DNA from: Paraburkholderia phenoliruptrix
GTDB lineage: Bacteria > Pseudomonadota > Gammaproteobacteria > Burkholderiales > Burkholderiaceae
Assembly: GCF_902859825.1 (NCBI RefSeq)
Contig: NZ_CADIKB010000005.1
Span: 124,001-188,000, forward strand
Direction of reading: 5' to 3'
Length of the DNA stretch: 64,000 bases
Positions 8,986-16,333 of this stretch are shown piece by piece; the first letter of the stretch is position 1, and the number at the start of each line of letters is the position of its first letter. The notes beneath the pieces are model-generated. The model ran no database searches. It saw only the letters and a list, made by a program, of their open reading frames with translations, and was not told where the DNA came from. Position numbers and translations under genes: made by a program.

Positions 8986-9012
8986 GCGTCGCTGACGAGG
9001 AACCTTGCCGTG

Positions 9013-9216
9013 ATGACGAAGAAACTGCAAACCCTGCTGCGCGCGATCGGTTCAGGCCGCGGGTTTAACGACGAGCGTGAGGCCGGTATCGCCATGTCGG
9101 CTGCTGAAACCGAGGGCGCCGTACAACAACGGCACGCAGCCAATCCACGGCCGGCTCGCCTGCGTGGCCCCTGGCGCCCCGCGCGTTCACGCCGGCGCGG
9201 CGCGGCGGCCAGATAA
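9013..9216 (+). CDS. Small hypothetical protein downstream of nasA
   Basis: A 67-residue reading frame beginning 27 bases after the nasA stop, with a possible ribosome site (GACGAGG). The first 40 residues look protein-like (MTKKLQTLLRAIGSGRG); the last third is only Arg/Ala/Pro, typical of random GC-rich frames. Related nitrate operons often have a siroheme synthase gene here, but I see no resemblance to one. It may be a short real gene, a decayed remnant or chance. Confidence 0.3.
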   Translation: MTKKLQTLLRAIGSGRGFNDEREAGIAMSAAETEGAVQQRHAANPRPARLRGPWRPARSRRRGAAAR

Positions 9217-9729
9217 CGCGCAACGTTATACCGCGAACTAACGGGGGCGGCGATTCAGCGTGGCGAGAAAATGTAATAACGGTGTCATGCGAATATGCCA
9301 GCTAATTGCCGGTCATAGAAAACGCGTAATAAATGGAAGTTTCATAAAGGCGAATTAAACGGCGATTAATAAATTCACACATAAATCGCCGCTGCATATT
9401 TAAACACGGTGTGATTCCCCAAGCTAATGAGCCGGGACCCATCGAGCGCGCTTTTCCTCATAGGTAATAGGCGACTCTCGCCCCCCACCCGGTGCGTTCG
9501 CTAGCCGCCGCGTATGATATGTTTAATCCGCGTCTATCGCGCCCGCGCGCCAATGCATTTATTCATTCGCCGTAATCGGACTTTTTCAGTTTACAATTAA
9601 CACTCCGAGGCGTCGCTGCCCCCATAATCAAAACGAAGCGGAAACAATTGCTGGTCTTTACCCCGTCTGCGGGTATGGGCGGTAATTCGTGCTTCCGTCT
9701 GGATGAATAAAACACTGTGAGAGACAACT
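9217..9729. other. AT-richer intergenic region with one clear inverted repeat
   Basis: About 510 bases without a credible gene, visibly poorer in G+C than its surroundings (many AATAA and TTTAAA runs). CGGCGATT (9360-9367) and AATCGCCG (9384-9391) form an 8-bp stem with a 16-base AT-rich loop. The last 150 bases should hold the promoter of the small gene at 9730; TACAAT near 9590 could be a -10 element, but I see no convincing -35 box. Confidence 0.5.
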
Positions 9730-9927
9730 ATGCTAAGCCCAAAGGAGTTCGCCACCCTCATGCTCGTCAAGGCGGCTCCGGATCAGATCGATATGTGTCG
9801 GGAGGAGCTCGACACATTGTTTGAACGCCAGCTCGTCGCACTCGAAGAACTCGCTTCCGGACACCAGCGCCTGCATGTCACCGGCGCAGGGCATTCAATG
9901 CTCAACGCGGTGGCGCGCAAACGCTAA
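9730..9927 (+). CDS. Conserved small hypothetical protein
   Basis: A 65-residue protein with balanced composition and heptad-like spacing of hydrophobic residues (DQIDMCREELDTLFERQLVALEEL cut here as separate segments DQIDMCREEL and DTLFERQLVALEEL), suggesting a small helical protein. I recall similar short proteins beginning MLSPKEFATLMLV in Burkholderia relatives, but no function is known to me. It follows the long AT-richer spacer and precedes another small gene in the same direction. No signal peptide or membrane segment is visible. Confidence 0.6.
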   Translation: MLSPKEFATLMLVKAAPDQIDMCREELDTLFERQLVALEELASGHQRLHVTGAGHSMLNAVARKR

Positions 9928-9976
9928 GCCGCGAACCTGTCATCGTTGCATCGATATATTGACGAGAAGGGTAGCC

Positions 9977-10144
9977 ATGGACGAAGAACTGGTAAGCGTC
10001 GTGATGGGTCTCGCCGTCCTCGTGATCGGCATCATCTTCGCGGTTGGCCACTATCGGCGGGAATATCGCCGCAGGCAATTGCTGCGTCAGCTCGACCTGA
10101 CACCTGTCTGGCATTGGCAGCGCCATCAGCATCATCGCCACTGA
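9977..10144 (+). CDS. Small single-pass membrane protein
   Basis: A 55-residue protein with a ribosome site (GAGAAGG) just before ATG 9977. Residues 4-23 are a strongly hydrophobic segment (VSVVMGLAVLVIGIIFAV) followed by arginines (RREYRRRQ), so an N-out, C-in inner-membrane topology is likely. The tail is His-rich (HWQRHQHHRH) and might bind metal. Function unknown. Only 50 bases separate it from the previous small gene, so the two may be co-transcribed. Confidence 0.6.
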   Translation: MDEELVSVVMGLAVLVIGIIFAVGHYRREYRRRQLLRQLDLTPVWHWQRHQHHRH

Positions 10145-10305
10145 GGCGGCGTAGTCGACGCAACTCGGCAAAGTCGGCGCATGCGAGGCGGCGTCGGAGA
10201 AGCGGCGCACGGGCTGCCGCGCTCCCGCGCGTCGGGGATTAACGCTATTTGCCGCGGGCGCGCGCAAGCTGATAATGAAGGGTTCCGACCGTTCCCCAGC
10301 TCCCC

Positions 10306-11220
10306 ATGCGCGACCGAATCGACGACGAAATCACCTTCCGCAAGCTGGAAGTGCTGCTCGCCTTCATGCAGACCGGCAGCCTCGCCAAGGCGGCCGAGGT
10401 GCTGAACGTGAGCACGGTGAGCGTGCACCGCGCGCTGCATTCGCTCGAACAGGGCGTGCGCTGCGCACTGTTTCGCCATGAAGGCCGCAATCTCAGGTCG
10501 ACCGACGCCGCGCAAATGCTCGCGGACGTCGCTGGCGAAGTCCTCACGCTCATGTCCGACGGCATTCGCGCGACGCGCGAAGCGGCGGGCTATTCGTCGG
10601 ACCGGCTGAAAATCGGCTCGCTGTATTCGCTCACCATCAGGACCGTGCCTGGCATTGTCGTCGACATCAAGGTGCGGCGGCCTACGCTCCAGGTGGAACT
10701 CGTGCTCGGTCCGAACGCCGAATTGATCGAGAAGCTGAAGCAGGGCGCAATCGACGCCGCGCTGATGGCGTTGCCCGATGCCGAGCCCGAGATCGAATCC
10801 ATTCCGCTTTTCGAAGACGACATCTTCTTCGCGGCGCCTGCGAATTCGCCGTACGCCAACCTCGAAGCGGTCGATCTGCGCGACTGCCGCGACGAAACCT
10901 TCGTCTCGCTCGGCGAGGGCTTTGCGACCTATCACGGCTTTCAGGAGGCGTTTCGCGTCGCGGACTTCACGCCCAACGTGACCATGCGAGTCGGCGACAT
11001 CTACTCGCTGATGAACCTCGTGAGCGCAGGCGTCGGCTACACCTTGTTGCCGGGCCGCGTGCGCGGCGTGTTCGGCGACAAGGTGCAGTTCATCCCGCTC
11101 AAACCGCATTACATGATGCGCCAGACCATCGGCGTCAGCTTCCTGAGGGCGCGCGAGCGCGACCCGAACCTGCTTGCGCTCATGGCCGTGTGCCGCCTGC
11201 GCACTCGCGACGAGAGGTGA
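10306..11220 (+). CDS. mdcR: LysR-family regulator, MdcR-like (malonate utilisation)
   Basis: A 304-residue LysR protein. The N-terminal helix-turn-helix (FMQTGSLAKAAEVLNVSTVS) is followed by a substrate-binding domain from about residue 95. The N terminus (DEITFRKLEVLLAFM) and the STVSVHRALHSLE recognition helix agree with MdcR, the activator of malonate genes, and the gene converges on madLM, which supports this. The gap to madM is only 48 bases. No malonate decarboxylase genes are in the window. Confidence 0.8.
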   Translation: MRDRIDDEITFRKLEVLLAFMQTGSLAKAAEVLNVSTVSVHRALHSLEQGVRCALFRHEGRNLRSTDAAQMLADVAGEVLTLMSDGIRATREAAGYSSDRLKIGSLYSLTIRTVPGIVVDIKVRRPTLQVELVLGPNAELIEKLKQGAIDAALMALPDAEPEIESIPLFEDDIFFAAPANSPYANLEAVDLRDCRDETFVSLGEGFATYHGFQEAFRVADFTPNVTMRVGDIYSLMNLVSAGVGYTLLPGRVRGVFGDKVQFIPLKPHYMMRQTIGVSFLRARERDPNLLALMAVCRLRTRDER

Positions 11221-11268
11221 GCCCGTCGCGCCGGGAGCGGCACAGTACGCGAGCCGCTTGCTGGCGGC

Positions 11269-12036
11269 TCAGGCGCCCACCAGCGCGCGCGTCGTGAAGA
11301 ACAGCAGCGAAGGTCCGAGCAGGCAGCCCACGCCCGTGTGAAATGTGGCGATCAACGCACCGTACGGAACGAGCCGCCGGTCGGTGGCGGCGAGTCCCGC
11401 GCTCACACCGCTGACGGTGCCCGCGAGGCCGCCGAAAATCATCGCCGAGCGCGGCGTCTTCAGGCCCATGAAATTCGCTGCGAGCGGCGTGCCGATCATC
11501 ACGATGATCGCCTTGATGAGACCGGTTGCAATGCTGAGCGCGATGACGTCGGAACTCGCGCCGATCGCAGCACCCGTCACCGGACCGACAATGTAGGTGA
11601 CCGCGCCCGCGCCGATGGTCGTCATGCTGACCGCATCGGTATAGCCGAACGCGTGAGCGACGCTCGCGCCGACAATAAACGGCAGCACCGTGCCGAGCAG
11701 CAGCGAGACCACGCCGATGAGCCCCGCCTTGCGCGCTTCGGTCGCCTGCACCTCGAAGGCCGTCGCGACGATCGCGAAGTCGCGCAGCATGGCGCCGCCC
11801 ATCAGTCCGACGCCGGCAAAGAGCGGCAGGTCGGCCAGGCCTTTTTGACCTGCGGTGAACGCGCCGCCCAGATAGGCGAGCACGAGGCCGATCAGAATGG
11901 CGATCGCCGAGCCGTGCACGCGGCCGAACGTGAGCTTGCGCGAGATCAGCGACGAGACCCACATGATGAGTCCCACGAGCGCAAACGCGGTGACGAGGCC
12001 GTTGTGTATCAGTACTTTGTCGATCATCTGGATCAT
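11269..12036 (-). CDS. madM: Malonate carrier subunit MadM
   Basis: A 255-residue, highly hydrophobic protein with about seven or more membrane helices. It is recognised as the large subunit of the two-component sodium:malonate symporter MadLM, in the inner membrane. The ATG at 12036 has a good ribosome site (GAGGAA) 14 bases after the madL stop. Gly-rich pore-like stretches such as TIGAGAVTYIVGPVTGAAIG are typical of the family. Co-transcribed with madL. Confidence 0.88.
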   Translation of the reverse strand: MIQMIDKVLIHNGLVTAFALVGLIMWVSSLISRKLTFGRVHGSAIAILIGLVLAYLGGAFTAGQKGLADLPLFAGVGLMGGAMLRDFAIVATAFEVQATEARKAGLIGVVSLLLGTVLPFIVGASVAHAFGYTDAVSMTTIGAGAVTYIVGPVTGAAIGASSDVIALSIATGLIKAIIVMIGTPLAANFMGLKTPRSAMIFGGLAGTVSGVSAGLAATDRRLVPYGALIATFHTGVGCLLGPSLLFFTTRALVGA

Positions 12037-12050
12037 GGCGGATTCCTCGT

Positions 12051-12446
12051 TCAGATCTCTTCGGGTTGCGGGGCGTTGATGAACGAGGTGCTGTCGCGGC
12101 CGGTGCGCGACAGCACCGCGATGCAGCCGGCACATAAGGCCACGGCGCCCAATGCCGACAGCAGCGCGACCGGTCCGCCCTTGAGCGCGGCGACGACGTT
12201 CTGGTTGGCCGCCATCGCCACGACGACGGGAATGTACATGGCGCCCCAGAAGCCCACGCCGGCTTCCGTTTCCTTCGGCAGCAGTCCTTTGCCGTGCAGA
12301 TAGAGGCGCAGGAAGATCAGCAGCAGCATCGCGATACCGACGCCCCCGACGTTGGTCTTGACACCGATCGCGGCTCCGAGCAGATCACCCAGAAAGAGTC
12401 CCGCAAGGTGGCAGAAAGCGAGCAGCGCAGTTCCGTAGATGATCAT
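12051..12446 (-). CDS. madL: Malonate carrier subunit MadL
   Basis: A 131-residue inner-membrane protein with about four helices, the small subunit of the malonate symporter. The N terminus MIIYGTALLAFCHLAGLFLG and the segment GVKTNVGGVGIAMLLLI fit the family. A ribosome site (TGGAG) precedes the ATG. It is first in the madL-madM unit, whose promoter must lie in 12447-12761. Confidence 0.88.
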   Translation of the reverse strand: MIIYGTALLAFCHLAGLFLGDLLGAAIGVKTNVGGVGIAMLLLIFLRLYLHGKGLLPKETEAGVGFWGAMYIPVVVAMAANQNVVAALKGGPVALLSALGAVALCAGCIAVLSRTGRDSTSFINAPQPEEI

Positions 12447-12555
12447 CTCGTGTCTCCAGTCGACCGTCGTCGACGCTTGCTTTAGTGTCTTGCCCGGCTC
12501 TCACGCGAGATGCTGCTGACGGGCTGTATCGGCCTCTGGCGAGGCGGCGTTGTGC

Positions 12556-12676
12556 GGACAAGGCGGCATTCGCGAATGCCGGGCGCCGCTTTGTCCACGA
12601 CAGCGTGACTCTAGAGGAAACGGGGAAGGGGCTTCAATCACCTTCGGCAAGCGTTTGTTATCGTCAAGCTAACGAT
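12556..12676. promoter_or_regulatory. Nested palindromes upstream of madL (candidate operator region)
   Basis: GGCATTCGCGAATGCC (12565-12580) is a perfect 16-bp palindrome. It is framed by GGACAA (12556-12561) and TTGTCC (12591-12596). A second, LysR-like dyad lies at 12660-12676: ATCGT, 7 bases, ACGAT. The 315-base gap 12447-12761 holds no convincing gene. The dyads could bind MdcR or another regulator, or form an RNA hairpin. Not assignable from sequence alone. Confidence 0.4.
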
Positions 12677-12761
12677 TCGCAGCGCGAAGCGGGCAAAGCC
12701 ATGTGGGGCGGGGCGCGCGGGCGGGGCGGCGGGACTTAGGGGTTTTCCCTCGCAGCCGGGC

Positions 12762-14330
12762 TCATTGCGCGGATGTTCGCTCGATCGCGCTCAGCAGCGC
12801 GTCGACGTCGACCGGTTTCACGAGGTAGGCATCGAAGTCGGTCGGCCGCGTGGCGGCATCCTTGTCCGGCGACCAGCCGGTGAGCGCGATCAGCGCGACG
12901 TTCGAGCCGTGATTCTCGCGGATGCGCCGCGCGACTTCTCTTCCGTCTATGTCGGGCAAGCCCAGGTCGAGAATCACCGCTTCGGGAACGACGTCGTCCA
13001 CTGCGCGTAGCGCGTCGAGCCCGCTCGTTGCCATGCCTACCGTGTGTCCTTCCACCTCGAGCAAGGTACTGAGACTGGAAGCCGCGCCCTCATTGTCATC
13101 GACGACCAGCACACGGCGCGAAGTCCAGCACGGCGCGTGAGACTGATTAGTTGGCTTCCCTAACGGTTGCGGAGCGTCACGCAAGGCGGGCAAGCGGACT
13201 TCGAACGTGCTCCCCTGACCAGGTCCGGAACTGTGAACCGTGACGCGCCCCTGATGCAGTTCGACCAGCGCGCGCACGAGCGCCAGTCCCACCCCGAGGC
13301 CGCCCACGAGGCGCCCGCGCCCCGAGGGCGCCTGGGCAAACATGTCGAAGATGGTCGGCAAGTCTTCTGCGGGAATGCCGATACCGTTGTCGCTCACCGT
13401 GATCACCGCTTCGTCGCCTTGCCGCGAGACCGCGAGCCAGATCTTGCCGCCGGGAGGCGTGTAGCGAAGCGCATTGTTGAGCAGATTCTGCGTGACTTGC
13501 GCGAGCCGCACCCGGTCGGCGTGAACGTAAATGTGCTCGGTCGGAAGGCGGGTCTCCACTTCATGCGACGCGCCACACTCGAAGTGCCGCGCCCGCGTAC
13601 TTTCAATCACCTCATGCATGATCGCACCGATTTCCACCGGCGCTTTCTTGACTTCGATCTTTCCTTCGGCGATTCGCGATGCGTCGAGCAGGTCGTCCGT
13701 CAGCCGCGACGCCTGCGCCAACTGTCGGGCCAGCAGTTCGACCGGTACATCCTGGCCCGTATCCGCGGATGGCTGCCGTTGCAAAAGCGCGATGGCCGTA
13801 CTCATTGCGCCAAGCGGATTGCGCAACTCGTGAGCGAGCATAGCGAGAAATTCGTCTTTGCGCCGATCCGCCGCCCTGAGCGCGAGTTCCGCGGCTTCTC
13901 TTGCCTTCAGCGATTCTTCGAGCCGCCTGCGCGCGACGACGAGTTCGCGCTCGTACTTGTGGCGGTCGCTCATGATCATGCAGGCAAACTCGTCCAGCTC
14001 TGAATCCGCATGATTGACGCGAGAGATGTTGACGAGCATGGGAACGACAAGCCCGTGCGTGTTGCGCAGATCGAGCTTGATTTCGGCGACGGACCGCTGC
14101 ATCTGCAAAAGCGGCATCACGTGGGTCTGCAGAAAGATCTTGCCGCCGACGGTGAGCAGGTCCTGAAAGCTGCGGGTCTCGACAAGCTCCGGTGTAGAAA
14201 AGCCCAGCCATCCGCAGAAGGTTCGATTCACATGGACAATCTTGCCGCCCGCCGCTGCAACGAGCAGGCCGCAGGGAGCCCGGTCGTACGCGGCCGCAGC
14301 GTTCCATGGCGCGGCGCCGGGCTGTTGCAT
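12762..14330 (-). CDS. PAS-domain hybrid sensor histidine kinase with C-terminal receiver
   Basis: A 522-residue protein with no membrane helices, so cytoplasmic. A PAS domain occupies about 15-125. A HisKA dimerisation/phosphoacceptor helix has His167 in AHELRNP. The HATPase domain shows N box NLLNNALRYTPP (282-293), G1 box DNGIGIP (314-320) and G2 box GGLGVGLALV. A receiver domain (about 405-520) has Asp411/Asp412 and phosphoacceptor Asp455 in ILDLGLPDIDG. No output domain is fused, so phosphate probably passes to another protein. The gene starts three bases after the stop of the RsbQ-like hydrolase gene, so the two are surely one operon and probably one pathway. Confidence 0.9.
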   Translation of the reverse strand: MQQPGAAPWNAAAAYDRAPCGLLVAAAGGKIVHVNRTFCGWLGFSTPELVETRSFQDLLTVGGKIFLQTHVMPLLQMQRSVAEIKLDLRNTHGLVVPMLVNISRVNHADSELDEFACMIMSDRHKYERELVVARRRLEESLKAREAAELALRAADRRKDEFLAMLAHELRNPLGAMSTAIALLQRQPSADTGQDVPVELLARQLAQASRLTDDLLDASRIAEGKIEVKKAPVEIGAIMHEVIESTRARHFECGASHEVETRLPTEHIYVHADRVRLAQVTQNLLNNALRYTPPGGKIWLAVSRQGDEAVITVSDNGIGIPAEDLPTIFDMFAQAPSGRGRLVGGLGVGLALVRALVELHQGRVTVHSSGPGQGSTFEVRLPALRDAPQPLGKPTNQSHAPCWTSRRVLVVDDNEGAASSLSTLLEVEGHTVGMATSGLDALRAVDDVVPEAVILDLGLPDIDGREVARRIRENHGSNVALIALTGWSPDKDAATRPTDFDAYLVKPVDVDALLSAIERTSAQ

Positions 14331-14333
14331 GCC

Positions 14334-15137
14334 CTAGAGTCCGGTCTCGTGAAGAAACGACTCGATTGCATCCACACTCGCGCTCGGCGCGCTCAGGTGC
14401 GGGCAATGGCCGATGTTCTTCACAATCGCAAGCCGGCTCGTCCGAATCGTTCGGTGCATATACTCGCCCACACACACGGGTGCGAGAAGGTCGTCGTCCG
14501 ACTGCAGGATGAGCGTGGGCGTCGTCACGCGAGGCAGGTCGGCCCTGTGGTCCGCGAGGAACGTCACGCGCGCGAAATGTTTCGCGATGTCCGGATCGGT
14601 CCGGCAAAAGCTGTTGGTCAGCTCCGCGCTTAGTTGCGGCTGTTCCGGCGCGCCCATGATGGCCGGCGCCATCGCGCTCGACCAGCCGAGGAAATTATTC
14701 TCCAGCGTTTCCAGCAGATCTTCGATATCGGCCTGAGAAAAGCCGCCGACGTAGTCGCCGTCGTTGATGAAAGACGGCGATGGGCCGACCATCACATTGG
14801 CCGCGAAGCGCTGCGGCGCCTCGATGGCGGCGAGCATGCCGATCGTCGCGCTGACCGAATGTCCGATGAAGATCACCGGGCCGGTCGCGAACGCTTCAAC
14901 GATCTGTAATACGTCTGAGGCGTAGCCGTGCAGCGATCCATACTTCTGGTAGTCGTAGCTCGCGAGGTCCGATCCTCCGCTGCCGACGAGATCGAACAAC
15001 ACCGTCCGGTAGCGTCCCTCGAAGGTCGGCGCGACGTAGCGCCACATGGTCTGATCACAGCCGAAGCCATGCGAGAAGATCATCGTTGCCGGGCCGTTTC
15101 CCGCTACGCTGACGTTGTTGCGTTGAAGCAGGTTCAC
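14334..15137 (-). CDS. RsbQ-like alpha/beta hydrolase (signalling hydrolase family)
   Basis: A 267-residue alpha/beta hydrolase closely resembling Bacillus RsbQ: GFGCDQTMWRYVAPTFEG, FDLVGSGGSDLASYD, nucleophile Ser94 in GHSVSATIG, an acidic residue at 215/216 (QSDDDLLAP) and His244 in GHCPHLS. RsbQ acts with the PAS-containing phosphatase RsbP in energy-stress signalling, and plant KAI2/D14 hormone receptors belong to the same superfamily. Here the partner encoded directly downstream is a PAS histidine kinase instead of a PAS phosphatase. The likely role is to process or bind a small hydrophobic ligand that is handed to the PAS domain. The start is a GTG. Confidence 0.85.
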   Translation of the reverse strand: MNLLQRNNVSVAGNGPATMIFSHGFGCDQTMWRYVAPTFEGRYRTVLFDLVGSGGSDLASYDYQKYGSLHGYASDVLQIVEAFATGPVIFIGHSVSATIGMLAAIEAPQRFAANVMVGPSPSFINDGDYVGGFSQADIEDLLETLENNFLGWSSAMAPAIMGAPEQPQLSAELTNSFCRTDPDIAKHFARVTFLADHRADLPRVTTPTLILQSDDDLLAPVCVGEYMHRTIRTSRLAIVKNIGHCPHLSAPSASVDAIESFLHETGL

Positions 15138-15227
15138 GAGCGAGTTCCAGAAAGGATTACTTCGAGGGGCGGCCTGCGCGGCAATTGTGACCTGCTGCGG
15201 GGTGGCAGGCAGAGGTTCTTTCGCGCG

Positions 15228-15262
15228 CCGTTGCAGGTCCGCGTTATCGTAACAGCAACGGC
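15228..15262. promoter_or_regulatory. Inverted repeat in the divergent hydrolase/LysR promoter region
   Basis: GCCGTTG (15228-15234) and CAACGGC (15256-15262) form a 7-bp inverted repeat around a smaller dyad, GTTA-TCG-TAAC (15243-15253). It lies between the divergent starts at 15137 and 15341, a natural place for the LysR protein to bind. The pattern alone cannot name the binding protein. Confidence 0.35.
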
Positions 15263-15340
15263 GACTCGCGAGGGTGTGCGGCCATTGTTCTTTTCATCCT
15301 GCTCTATCATTGCCGACGACCTGACCTGCGCGAAACGACC

Positions 15341-16216
15341 ATGGAGCTTCGACATCTTCGCTATTTCATTGCTGTTGCCGAATTGCGCAGCGTGCGGGCC
15401 GCCTCCGAGCAGTTGCATGTCACGCAGCCGGCGATCTCCCGCCAGATCCAGGATCTCGAAGACGCGGTCGGCGCGGCGTTGTTCGAGCGCACGCCACGCG
15501 GCCTCAAGTTGACGGCGGCGGGCACGGCGTATCTTGCGCAGGCGCGGGATATCCTCACACGCGTCGATGCGGCTAACCGGCTCGCGCGGCGCATTGCGGC
15601 CGGCGTGCATGGCCATTTGCGGATCGGCTTTGTCGAAAACGCAGCGTGGATCGGTGTCGTCTCGCATGCATTGAGCGCATTCGAACAGAGTTCGCCGCAC
15701 GTCGCGCTCGAACTGACGCCGATGAACACACCCGAGCAGTTCGAGGCGATTGCAGCGGGACAGCTCGACGGTGGCTTCTGTTACCGGCTCGGCACCTTGC
15801 CGCAGGGGCTCGCAAGCATTCCGGTGCTCGAGCAGAACGTCGTGCTGGCCGTGCCGCAAGTATGGCCGTTCGGCGCTACAGGCGCCGTGATGACGAGCGA
15901 ACTCGCGGGCAGGCCATTCATTGCGTTTCCGCGCCGCATTTATCCGGCTTACTACGACCGTCTGCTATCGGCGTGTGCGGAGCGCGGGCTGACACTCGAT
16001 ATCCGTCAGGAAGCGTCGACGGAAACCGCGATTCTCTCGCTGGTTTCCGCTGGCATGGGCGCCGCCATCGTCAATGCTGCGAACCGCTATCGGCCGCCGG
16101 CACGTGTGCGTTTTGTCGAGTTGCGCGATCTGTCGGTGCCGCTGCCGCTCGAATTCTGCTTTGTGTCGGCAGACGCGAACCCCGCGCTCGCGCGTTTCGT
16201 CGAGCAACTGCGGTAG
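15341..16216 (+). CDS. LysR-family transcriptional regulator
   Basis: A 291-residue LysR protein with a typical N terminus (MELRHLRYFIAVAE), helix-turn-helix SVRAASEQLHVTQPAISRQI (about 17-36) and a co-inducer domain from about residue 90. It resembles regulators of aromatic or carboxylic acid catabolism, but the inducer cannot be read from sequence. It lies upstream of, and in the same direction as, the deacylase-MFS-hydrolase genes and most likely controls them. Confidence 0.88.
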   Translation: MELRHLRYFIAVAELRSVRAASEQLHVTQPAISRQIQDLEDAVGAALFERTPRGLKLTAAGTAYLAQARDILTRVDAANRLARRIAAGVHGHLRIGFVENAAWIGVVSHALSAFEQSSPHVALELTPMNTPEQFEAIAAGQLDGGFCYRLGTLPQGLASIPVLEQNVVLAVPQVWPFGATGAVMTSELAGRPFIAFPRRIYPAYYDRLLSACAERGLTLDIRQEASTETAILSLVSAGMGAAIVNAANRYRPPARVRFVELRDLSVPLPLEFCFVSADANPALARFVEQLR

Positions 16217-16333
16217 CGGGCGGCGCATTCCAGTGCGATGCCTGCAAGGCATCAGCCGCGGCAGAAATCGGCATTGGCGCCGCCGTCCGGCGTCAGCGAT
16301 AGTGAAGACAACTTCCTCTTCACGTGTGCCGCC

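Noticed and set aside
5947-9030. A 1027-codon open frame on the minus strand across the flavoprotein and nasA genes
   Set aside because: It is the antisense shadow of well-recognised genes; the product is Arg/Ala/His-rich without any known motif, a common artefact of high third-position GC.
12485-12739. An 84-codon plus-strand frame between madL and the kinase gene
   Set aside because: No ribosome site, low-complexity C terminus, and it runs through the palindromic control region.
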